In this document: positions 58,051-64,000 of the stretch, one piece after another
How the letters are laid out: the number at the start of each line of letters is the position of its first letter
Position numbering within the stretch: position 1 is the stretch's first letter
DNA from: an uncultured Duncaniella sp.
GTDB lineage: Bacteria; Bacteroidota; Bacteroidia; Bacteroidales; Muribaculaceae
Length of the DNA: 64,000 bases
Assembly (NCBI GenBank): GCA_910586665.1
Contig: CAJUIX010000015.1
Location: forward strand, 10,677 to 74,676
Direction: 5' to 3'
Notes under the pieces: model-generated
Seen by the model: only the letters and a program-made list of their open reading frames with translations
Databases searched by the model: none
Told to the model about the DNA's origin: nothing
Position numbers and translations under genes: made by a program

Positions 58051-59094
58051 ATGAAAAAACTCAAAACCATTGCTGCGGCATTGGCTCTCACTGCTTTTGC
58101 CGCCTCCCACACTACCGCAGAGGGATGCTCGCGCGTGCTCTATGTCGGTGACGACAGCCTGCGGATAGTCGGACGCTCGCTTGACTGGAAAACCCCGATT
58201 CCAACCAATATTTATGTCTATCCGCGTGGAATGAAAAAGCTTGGAAATAATCTTCCAAACTCCGTTACATGGACCTCTAAATACGGTGCGGTCTATGCTG
58301 TCGGTTATGACGGCGGTGTCACAGAGGGCATGAATGAGAAAGGTCTCGTCATCAACAGTCTTTTCTGCAAAGGTACCGTTTACGTCAATGACTCCACGAT
58401 GAACCGTCCGCCGATGTCGCTTGCCATGTTTCCGGCATGGCTCCTCGACCTATGTGCTACCACGGATGAGGTTCTGGATATTCTCCGCAAGCATGACTTC
58501 AATATAAGTGGCGCCACATTTGACGGGGGGACAGTCTCTGCCCTACACTGGGGCATAACCGATGCCACCGGCAAGAGTGCCGTATTTGAATTCGACCACG
58601 GCAACATACGCATCTATGAGGGGCAGGATATACCTGTGCTCACCAATGATCCCACCTTCCCGCAGATTAACGCCATCAATGACTACTGGGTGAAGAAGGG
58701 GGGCACGCATACCCTGCCGGGCACTGTCTCCAGCCCCGACCGCTTCGTCAGGGCCTCTTTCTTTGACAAGAATGTCGAGAAAACTGCCGACGCCGACCTC
58801 GGATTCTCAATCACAAAGACAATTCTCTATAACGTATCTGTCCCTTATACCTACACAGTCGAGGGAGAGGGCAACATCAGTTCCACCCAGTGGCGCTCCT
58901 TCGCCAATCTCCGTGACCGACTCTATTACTTTGACCTCGTCACCAACCCGGGAGTTTTCTACATAGATCTCAAGAAATGCGACCTCCGTCCGGGTGCCCC
59001 GGTGATGAAGATCGACACCTCCAAGAGCAGTACCTTCATCGGCGATGCCACCGGCCACCTCTTCAAGACCAAACCATTCACCCCGATGTATTGA
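58051..59094 (+). CDS. Choloylglycine hydrolase family protein (bile salt hydrolase-like)
   Basis: A 347-residue Ntn-hydrolase, probably periplasmic. The signal peptide ends TTAEG and leaves Cys26 as the N-terminal nucleophile (GCSRVLYVGDD). Relative to that Cys1, Arg17 and Asp20 follow in GRSLDW, and LTNDPTF and SPDRFVRASF supply the expected Asn and Arg. The layout resembles Bacteroides bile salt hydrolases (IYVFPRG-like IYVYPRGM, NVSVPY, STQWRS). The ATG at 58051 is chosen because it begins the signal peptide; an open frame from 57994 adds unlikely sequence. Bile salt versus penicillin-V specificity cannot be settled by eye. Confidence 0.88.
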   Translation: MKKLKTIAAALALTAFAASHTTAEGCSRVLYVGDDSLRIVGRSLDWKTPIPTNIYVYPRGMKKLGNNLPNSVTWTSKYGAVYAVGYDGGVTEGMNEKGLVINSLFCKGTVYVNDSTMNRPPMSLAMFPAWLLDLCATTDEVLDILRKHDFNISGATFDGGTVSALHWGITDATGKSAVFEFDHGNIRIYEGQDIPVLTNDPTFPQINAINDYWVKKGGTHTLPGTVSSPDRFVRASFFDKNVEKTADADLGFSITKTILYNVSVPYTYTVEGEGNISSTQWRSFANLRDRLYYFDLVTNPGVFYIDLKKCDLRPGAPVMKIDTSKSSTFIGDATGHLFKTKPFTPMY

Positions 59095-59128
59095 TTAACC
59101 CCAAACCATAACCCCATAAACCTCACAT

Positions 59129-59175
59129 AGATTAGGATTGGAGAGAGGCACAAGCCTTCTTTCCAATCCTAATCT
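59129..59175 (+). terminator. Hairpin after the choloylglycine hydrolase gene
   Basis: AGATTAGGATTGGA (59129-59142) and TCCAATCCTAATCT (59162-59175), 14 bp, perfect, with a 19-nt loop. Little T-tract follows, so it may be a stability hairpin or weak terminator. Confidence 0.7.
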
Positions 59176-59228
59176 ATTATCTAAACCCGCCCCCCCGCCC
59201 CCTTAAACCTATAAATTTTATCTTTTGG

Positions 59229-59258
59229 TTGTATTTCGGAGAATTTTTAGTACTTTTG
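59229..59258 (+). promoter_or_regulatory. Promoter of the miniprotein/diacylglycerol kinase operon
   Basis: TTG (59229-59231), 19 nt, TACTTTTG (59251-59258), 34 nt before the ATG at 59293. Confidence 0.65.
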
Positions 59259-59292
59259 CAAAAGAACTTTCCAAAAACCAAAGGTACACACT

Positions 59293-59616
59293 ATGCGTCG
59301 AATCCTGCTCACAGCGGTCATCGTCCTCACAGCGCTGCTCTCATCGGGAGCATCCCCGCGCTGGGAGAGTGTCGACGCGCCGGGACGCATATTTACCGAA
59401 CAGCACAGTGACTCATCCGAATGGACCGATGTAGCCGTCAAGGACAGCTGCATCTACATTGCCTCGCAACGCACAGTCAGTGTCAAGGTCTTCACCATCC
59501 TCGGCCAGCTCATCTCGCAGGAGACACTCCAGCCGGGTGTCCACCGCCTCCCCATGAAGGCCAAGGGCATCTACATCCTGAAGATAGGCACCACGACGCG
59601 TCGCGTAACAATTTGA
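59293..59616 (+). CDS. Small exported protein consisting mainly of a Por-tail-like module
   Basis: A 107-residue protein: signal peptide (MRRILLTAVIVLTALLSSGA), about 25 residues of linker and a beta-sandwich-like C-terminal module (VSVKVFTILGQLISQETLQP, GVHRLPMKAKGIYILKIGTT) that ends TTRRVTI. Such modules normally follow a large functional domain in secreted Bacteroidetes proteins; here almost nothing else is present. Its stop overlaps the start of the lipid kinase gene (TGATG), so the two are co-translated. Function unknown. Confidence 0.75.
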   Translation: MRRILLTAVIVLTALLSSGASPRWESVDAPGRIFTEQHSDSSEWTDVAVKDSCIYIASQRTVSVKVFTILGQLISQETLQPGVHRLPMKAKGIYILKIGTTTRRVTI

Positions 59617-60596
59617 TGCCCGTTTACAGAATGAAAGCACGTCTAATAATCAACCCCATATCAGGTACCCGCAACAAACTCGGCCTTGACCGCATGGTCA
59701 TCGACTCGTTATCCCCGCTCGGGTGGGAGGTGGAGGTCGTATACACCAAGGGACGCGGCGACGCCACCCGGCTCGCCCTCGAAGCCGTCGATAAAGGTTG
59801 CTCCACAGTTTTGGCCGCCGGCGGCGACGGCACAATCAACGAGACTGCGGCCGCACTCTGCGGCACAGGCGTCGTCCTCGGCATACTCCCCTGCGGATCC
59901 GGCAACGGCCTCGCGCGCCACCTGGGCATCCCCGTCGACCTCCGCGAAGGCCTCAGAGTCATTCTCGAAGACCACCCCGAGGACATCGACTACGCCTCCG
60001 TCAACGACAAGAAATTCTTCTGCACCTGCGGCGTGGGCTTCGACGCAGCCGTCAGCGAGGCCTTTGCCAAGAAAAAGACCCGCGGCAAATTCACCTACCT
60101 GCAGAGCACCTTCGAGACCTACGCCAACTACAGTCCCGAATACTACACCATCAGTGCCAACGGGCGCAAGCTCACCGAGAAAGCCTTCCTCGTCGCCGTC
60201 TGCAACGCCTCCCAGTATGGCAACAACGCCTACATCGCCCCCAGCGCTGCCATCAACGACGGCCTTCTCGACGTCACCATCATCCATGCCGGCAACACCC
60301 TCTCGACCGCCCTTGTCGGAGTCGACATGCTCACCGGCATGATTGAGCGCAACATGCTCATCCACACCTTCCGCACCGACAACATCGTCATCGAGCGCGA
60401 GCATCGCGGTCCTTCCCACGTCGACGGCGAGCCCCTCGAGCTTGACCGGCGGCTCGACATACGCTGCCACCACAACGGCCTGCGCGTCTACACCCCCTCC
60501 GTCGTCCACCCCTTCAAGCCCATCCTCACCCCCGTCGCCTCAATGTTCAACGACCTCCGCATCGCCATCACCAACCTCTTCCAGTCTAAACCCTAA
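59616..60596 (+). CDS. Diacylglycerol kinase-family lipid kinase
   Basis: A 326-residue YegS/BmrU-type lipid kinase, probably recycling diacylglycerol or acting on a related lipid or long-chain base. The nucleotide-binding GGDGTINE and GSGNGLARHL motifs and the C-terminal strand domain (AINDGLLDVTII ... HVDGEPLEL) are typical. The open frame extends back to 59421 but that is an out-of-frame reading of the previous gene, so the coupled ATG at 59616 is used; Met6 (59631) is equally possible. A low-complexity CCCTTAAACC tract follows the stop. Confidence 0.92.
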   Translation: MPVYRMKARLIINPISGTRNKLGLDRMVIDSLSPLGWEVEVVYTKGRGDATRLALEAVDKGCSTVLAAGGDGTINETAAALCGTGVVLGILPCGSGNGLARHLGIPVDLREGLRVILEDHPEDIDYASVNDKKFFCTCGVGFDAAVSEAFAKKKTRGKFTYLQSTFETYANYSPEYYTISANGRKLTEKAFLVAVCNASQYGNNAYIAPSAAINDGLLDVTIIHAGNTLSTALVGVDMLTGMIERNMLIHTFRTDNIVIEREHRGPSHVDGEPLELDRRLDIRCHHNGLRVYTPSVVHPFKPILTPVASMFNDLRIAITNLFQSKP

Positions 60597-60642
60597 ACCC
60601 TCAACCTTAAACCTTCCCCCTTCTCCCTTCCCCCTTAAACCC

Positions 60643-60678
60643 AAAAAAGTCGTTAAGGCCCCTAAAGACCCTAACGAC
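60643..60678 (-). terminator. Terminator of the DJ-1 gene
   Basis: On the minus strand GTCGTTA (60678-60672) pairs with TTAACGAC (60656-60649), followed by TTTTTT (60648-60643). Confidence 0.7.
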
Positions 60679-60701
60679 CTTAAATACTTTATTAAAGCTT
60701 G

Positions 60702-61253
60702 TTAAAGCAAAATCCCGGCCGCAACCTCATCAGCCTTATCCTGCCCCTTCAGAGCCTCGATAATTGAGAGCGCGAAAGGAAACACCGACGAAGGCCCGTT
60801 GGCAGTGATGGCATTGCGGTCCACGACCACGCGCTGATTCTTATGGAAAGCACCGCCGGCCACGAGAGCCTCCTCGAAGCCCGGATAGCAGGTCGCGTCA
60901 TGCCCGTCGAGTATGCCTAAAGGCGCGAGGACCACTCCCGGGGCAGCACAGATAGCCGCCACATGGCCACCTTTCGCTGCCTGCTGGCTGAACAACTCGC
61001 AGACGCGCGCATTGGCCGCAAGGTTCGACGCACCCGGCATACCGCCCGGTGCAATGAAGATTCTTGCCTCCGCCGGGCAGTCCTTAAGCATGATGTCGGC
61101 AGCCACCTCCATATTGTGTGCACCCTTCACGGCGAGGGTCTCGTTGATTGACACGGTCTCGACCTCGATTCCTGCGCGGCGCAGCAGGTCGACAGTACCT
61201 AAGGCCTCGATTTCCTCAAAGCCGTCGGCAAGAAACAGATAGGATTTTTCCAT
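60702..61253 (-). CDS. DJ-1/PfpI family protein
   Basis: A 183-residue DJ-1 superfamily protein (often annotated as ThiJ). The conserved acid is Glu16 in ADGFEEIEA, and the reactive cysteine is Cys102 in AAICAAPGVVLAPLG; GGMPGASNL and GPSSVFPFALSIIEAL complete the fold. Members act as deglycases, chaperones or redox sensors; the exact activity is unknown. The ATG at 61253 is used; a longer frame to 61325 adds unlikely residues. Divergent from apbE. Confidence 0.92.
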   Translation of the reverse strand: MEKSYLFLADGFEEIEALGTVDLLRRAGIEVETVSINETLAVKGAHNMEVAADIMLKDCPAEARIFIAPGGMPGASNLAANARVCELFSQQAAKGGHVAAICAAPGVVLAPLGILDGHDATCYPGFEEALVAGGAFHKNQRVVVDRNAITANGPSSVFPFALSIIEALKGQDKADEVAAGILL

Positions 61254-61394
61254 AATAGTAATAGTATATATTATATATGTGTACGATAATCGTTCTTCAG
61301 GGCAGATGTCTCCATACATAAACACTTGCCGAAGGCAAATTTATCGAAATAATTCGGATTCTTTTAGTAATTTTGGGCAAAATTACGCATCCCT

Positions 61395-62411
61395 ATGAAA
61401 ATCTCCGGCCGAAACATAATATTCCACGCCCCATTCTGCCTCCTCATCGCCATGCTTGCCTCCTGCGGGGAGCGCCCGTCGTACCGCAGCATCCGCGGCG
61501 GCGTTTGGAACACCACCTATTCCATAACCTACAATTCCCCCCTCGACCTCAGCGACTCCGTCATAGCCGTTATGCGTCAGGTGGAGATGTCGCTCTCACC
61601 CTTCAACGACAGCTCCCTCATCTCGCGCGTCAACCGCGGCGAAAACCCCGTGGCCGACACTCTGCTGTGCCGTGTCTTCAAAGTCTCGCAGGAGGTATGC
61701 CGTCGCAGCGGCGGTGTTTTCGACCCATCGGTGGCCCCCCTCGTCAACCTTTGGGGCTTCGGCTACCGCAAGAGCGGCGTCGAGCCTGTGCAGGCCATGA
61801 TTGACAGCGTCATGCCCTCGGTCGGCATCACTGACTGCCGCATCGACAGCGCCGGCCACATCGTCCGCAAGACCCCCTCGACCGAACTTAACTTCTCGGC
61901 CATCACCAAGGGCTATGGCTGCGACCTCGTCGGAGAGATGCTACGCCGTAACGGCTGCAAGGACTACATGGTCGAAATCGGGGGCGAGATTTCGCTCTCA
62001 GGCCGCAATCCCCGTGGCTCCGACTGGCGCATCATGATTGAGGCCCCGGTCGACAACGACAGCGCCGTGGTCCGTGAGCGCATGGCCGTCATCGAGCGCG
62101 GGGGTGGGGGAGTGGCCACCTCGGGCAACTATCGCAACTTCAAGCAGACCTCCTCCGGGCGCGTCTGGCACACAATCAGTACACGCACCGGCCGTCCCGC
62201 CCATACCGATCTCCTCTCGGCGACAGTCGTCGCCCCCGACGCAATGCTTGCCGACGCCTACGCCACCGCCTGCATGGCCATGAGCAGCGACAGCGCACGC
62301 GCCATGCTCTCGCGCGTCGACGGCGTCGAGGCCCTCTTCGTGACCCTCGATCCGGCGGATTCTACCTATGTCGTCAGCACCACTCCGGGCTTCCCGGAGC
62401 TGAAAAAGTGA
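61395..62411 (+). CDS. apbE: FAD:protein FMN transferase (ApbE) lipoprotein
   Basis: Attaches FMN covalently to threonine in exported redox proteins such as NqrB/C and RnfG/D. 338 residues, lipobox MLASC (Cys24). Conserved: an early MSLSPFNDSSLISRVN, GVFDPSVAPLVNLWGFG, AITKGYGCDLVGEML and the late STRTGRPAHTDLLSATVVAP with DAMLADAYATACM, which carry the Mg-FAD-binding residues. No Nqr or Rnf genes are in the window. A -7-like TAATTTTG (61368-61375) lies 19 bp upstream. Confidence 0.95.
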   Translation: MKISGRNIIFHAPFCLLIAMLASCGERPSYRSIRGGVWNTTYSITYNSPLDLSDSVIAVMRQVEMSLSPFNDSSLISRVNRGENPVADTLLCRVFKVSQEVCRRSGGVFDPSVAPLVNLWGFGYRKSGVEPVQAMIDSVMPSVGITDCRIDSAGHIVRKTPSTELNFSAITKGYGCDLVGEMLRRNGCKDYMVEIGGEISLSGRNPRGSDWRIMIEAPVDNDSAVVRERMAVIERGGGGVATSGNYRNFKQTSSGRVWHTISTRTGRPAHTDLLSATVVAPDAMLADAYATACMAMSSDSARAMLSRVDGVEALFVTLDPADSTYVVSTTPGFPELKK

Positions 62412-62518
62412 TTTTAACACTTTGTTTTAACATTGTTAAAAGCCCCGAAATACACCCGTTTCGCGCGCTTTTTATGTTAAATAACATATTTTTGTAACAG
62501 AATTTCAACAGAAAGCTC

Positions 62519-62526
62519 TAACTTTG
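62519..62526 (+). promoter_or_regulatory. -7 box of the two-miniprotein transcript
   Basis: TAACTTTG matches TAnnTTTG; TTTG at 62491-62494 is 24 nt upstream, too far for the usual spacing, so the promoter is probable but not complete. Confidence 0.5.
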
Positions 62527-62532
62527 CACCGT

Positions 62533-62677
62533 AATTGATTGTTTTAATATTGAAACGCACCTGAAGCGGGGGTGCTCGACCGTCAGAGTACAAATGATGC
62601 CGCCGCGCTTCAGTAAACAACAAAAGGATTAAAGAAAAGATTGTTTTATTTAGGTTTAATTTAAAAATTCTGCAACT
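62533..62677 (+). other. Structured leader before the miniproteins
   Basis: About 145 nt. CTGAAGCG (62561-62568) and CGCTTCAG (62606-62613) are perfectly complementary, forming an 8-bp stem with a 37-nt loop. A 12-codon frame (MMPPRFSKQQKD) starts at 62594 inside it. The rest is AT-rich. Confidence 0.4.
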
Positions 62678-62800
62678 ATGACCAACATGTTCAAGGTTCT
62701 CAGAGCAGATGTCCAGAGCATCCTTCACACCCTCGGCGAGCGCGACTGCTACCGTCTTACGGGCGACTGCAGCCCCCGCATCAAGGAGGAGACGAAGTAA
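62678..62800 (+). CDS. Miniprotein of 40 residues, unknown
   Basis: ATG to TAA frame encoding MTNMFKVLRADVQSILHTLG, then ERDCYRLTGDCSPRIKEETK. It has an amphipathic helix, two cysteines in C-Y-R-L-T-G-D-C and a charged end. Codons end in C or G as in real genes of this genome, while the flanks are AT-rich, and it sits behind a -7 box and leader and before a second miniprotein, a folded RNA and a strong terminator. No known family is recognised. Translation is inferred, not proven. Confidence 0.5.
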   Translation: MTNMFKVLRADVQSILHTLGERDCYRLTGDCSPRIKEETK

Positions 62801-62892
62801 GGCTCAAAAAATGAAAGGGGCGTCACCCTCACGGCGCCTGTCAGTGAATTCAATTAATCCCATGTATGTCTAACTTTTAAAATGAACGCATT

Positions 62893-62994
62893 ATGAAAGT
62901 AACAAAAATGGTAAAAAAAGCTATCGAGTGGTATTGCGAATCTGCAGCCCTCATGTATCGCGTCGACAACTCCGAAAACTACCACGAACTCTAA
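62893..62994 (+). CDS. Miniprotein of 33 residues, unknown
   Basis: ATG to TAA frame encoding MKVTKMVKKAIEWYCESAAL, then MYRVDNSENYHEL: a basic amphipathic N-terminal helix and an acidic aromatic C-terminus. It lies 92 bp after the 40-residue frame in the same presumed transcript. Codon bias is acceptable for its length. No family recognised. Confidence 0.45.
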   Translation: MKVTKMVKKAIEWYCESAALMYRVDNSENYHEL

Positions 62995-63034
62995 CGAGTT
63001 CGCCGGATCCGCGGACCGATACAATCCTCTCCAC

Positions 63035-63113
63035 GGGACATTGAACGCCCGGGCCTGTTAAGAAAAGCGGCAATAGTGCCGTCCGGGACCAAACCGACGT
63101 TCATACTCGTCCC
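63035..63113 (+). ncRNA. Nested stem structure in the 3' part of the miniprotein transcript
   Basis: Four complementary blocks nest in order: GGGAC/GTCCC (63035-63039 with 63109-63113), GAACG/CGTTC (63043-63047 with 63098-63102), CCCGG/CCGGG (63048-63052 with 63083-63087) and GCGGCA/TGCCGT (63067-63072 with 63077-63082) closed by an ATAG loop. It may be a 3'-UTR-derived small RNA or a regulatory element; no known family is recognised. Confidence 0.5.
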
Positions 63114-63155
63114 TTAACTTTAGTCAACACGACAACAACCACATACACATACTCT

Positions 63156-63188
63156 CCGGCCGAAGCCTCCGCCTCGGCCGGTTTTTTT
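63156..63188 (+). terminator. Terminator of the miniprotein transcript
   Basis: CCGGCCGA (63156-63163) and TCGGCCGG (63174-63181) form an 8-bp GC stem followed by TTTTTTTA: a strong intrinsic terminator, more than 750 bp after apbE. Confidence 0.9.
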
Positions 63189-63270
63189 ATTTTGTTGTCT
63201 CACACATCCTACGTCATTATACTGATATTTGTTAAGATATTGCTAAAATTAGTAATAATTACAAATATTA

Positions 63271-63301
63271 TTGTAGCATAAAATTTCCGTGTCTACATTT
63301 G
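63271..63301 (+). promoter_or_regulatory. Promoter of the AT-rich lipoprotein gene
   Basis: TTG (63271-63273), 20 nt, TACATTTG (63294-63301), 59 nt before the ATG. Confidence 0.65.
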
Positions 63302-63359
63302 CAATGTAAAACAACAATTTTATTGACAAATCTAATATTATAAAAAACACATCGCTAAG

Positions 63360-63821
63360 ATGACGTCTAAGAAAGCCATTTTGATATTGATATTACTATG
63401 TGCAACATTGCCTTCGTGTGTTGTAAACAGAATTCTTATTGATAAAATATCACGGGGAGAATTGGAAGTGGTTTGTTTCATGTCAAATGGCTTTATGAGT
63501 GATAGAAATAATAATCTTGTAGCCTTGTATGATAGCTCTTTTGAATCTGACGGACATGAAAATGATTTATGCTACATATATAACCTTGATAAAAAGCCGA
63601 TTGGCTGTATTTGGAACGATGGGATCTATACTGCTGACGGATCTTTTCATAGTTTCGTAGGTTATAGTATCGCATATCGCAGATTAGATTCAAAAGACGA
63701 GAAATGCTCGTTAGTGCCTAAAGACTCTGATATAGAGAAAGACATAATTTCAAAAATGCGTAATTGTCAATTAGGTGTTTTTAACGGAGAACGGCATATT
63801 GAGTCTATAGATGATTTATAG
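63360..63821 (+). CDS. AT-rich lipoprotein of unknown function
   Basis: A 153-residue lipoprotein: signal MTSKKAILILILLCATLPSC with Cys20 as the lipid site. The mature part has alternating strands (GELEVVCFMSNGFMSD, LCYIYNLDKKPIGCIWNDGI) and an end QLGVFNGERHIESIDDL. No family recognised. Base composition is much more AT-rich than neighbouring genes, suggesting recent acquisition. It has its own promoter and terminator, so it is monocistronic. Confidence 0.75.
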   Translation: MTSKKAILILILLCATLPSCVVNRILIDKISRGELEVVCFMSNGFMSDRNNNLVALYDSSFESDGHENDLCYIYNLDKKPIGCIWNDGIYTADGSFHSFVGYSIAYRRLDSKDEKCSLVPKDSDIEKDIISKMRNCQLGVFNGERHIESIDDL

Positions 63822-63847
63822 GTAACATTAAATAGCTTTAAATAATA

Positions 63848-63898
63848 GGTAGTAATAATTATTCCTTTTATAAAGGATAAATATTACTACCCTTTTCT
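63848..63898 (+). terminator. Terminator after the AT-rich lipoprotein gene
   Basis: GGTAGTAAT (63848-63856) pairs with ATTACTACC (63884-63892), with a further TATTCCTT/AAGGATA stem inside, followed by CTTTTCTTA. Confidence 0.8.
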
Positions 63899-64000
63899 TA
63901 TGTTATGGCTTGGGCTAATTTTAGTATGGAATTTTTAATATTTATTGTTAAGTAGATGACAAAAATTTGAAAACATCGAATTTTGGGGTATAAGTCGGAC

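Noticed and set aside
59421..59615. N-terminal extension of the lipid kinase frame
   Set aside because: It is the +2 reading of the miniprotein gene, rich in His/Pro/Gln, and the kinase domain begins normally at the coupled ATG.

Overview
The window reads as a chromosome segment of a gut Bacteroidales bacterium, most probably a GC-rich member of the Muribaculaceae (S24-7) type; the family assignment is inference. Evidence: repeated Bacteroidetes-type promoters (-33 TTTG/TTG, about 19-20 nt, -7 TAnnTTTG), no clear Shine-Dalgarno sequences, gldH, a DUF4294 protein, BspA-type LRR and WG-repeat surface proteins, secreted proteins with Por-tail-like C-termini, and a bile-salt-hydrolase-like enzyme. 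Codons mostly end in G or C.

Layout. 1-3.3 kb: dnaE 3' part, trxA, carbonic anhydrase, YafQ-type toxin-antitoxin pair. 3.4-9.8 kb (minus strand): secreted protein, Gate-domain membrane protein, porin, argC, gltX. 10-13.9 kb: HigBA-like pair, rex, a divergent FAH-fold protein, M6 protease. 14-17.7 kb: an AT-rich accessory patch with an orphan structured RNA, an LRR protein and an AbiE locus whose toxin is truncated. 17.7-28.8 kb: GH43 lipoprotein, DUF349 protein, polyprenyl-phosphate sugar transferase, recQ, Nudix, MFS, then a minus-strand pyrE cluster. 28.8-29.8 kb: a 1-kb gene-free stretch with a small-RNA gene and four kinds of repeat. 29.8-35.6 kb: three minus-strand envelope or surface proteins behind a long structured leader. 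36-47.5 kb: HAD phosphatase, zupT, tRNA-Arg, a small gene, two more copies of the small RNA, gpmI-serine dehydratase, nadB, DUF4294, a pseudoknotted RNA, rsmA, mgtE, two tRNA-Val. 47.6-53 kb (minus): a polysaccharide export operon (SLBB exporter, Wzz, M23 peptidase, SanA-like fusion). 53.3-57.4 kb: coiled-coil protein-zapA, rny-ricT-like-gldH. 57.5-64 kb: amidase, bile-salt-hydrolase-like enzyme, Por-tail miniprotein-diacylglycerol kinase, DJ-1, apbE, a two-miniprotein transcript with a structured 3' RNA, and an AT-rich lipoprotein.

Working together: rny and the ricT-like gene are adjacent and probably serve mRNA decay; the SLBB/Wzz/M23/SanA operon, with the distant sugar transferase, serves surface polysaccharide; nadB, gpmI, serine dehydratase, argC, pyrE and gltX are core metabolism. 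The least explained content is non-coding: three paralogous promoter-plus-terminator small RNAs, two separate RNAs with predicted pseudoknots, a miniprotein/structured-RNA transcript, and two families of dispersed repeats that sit together at two sites.
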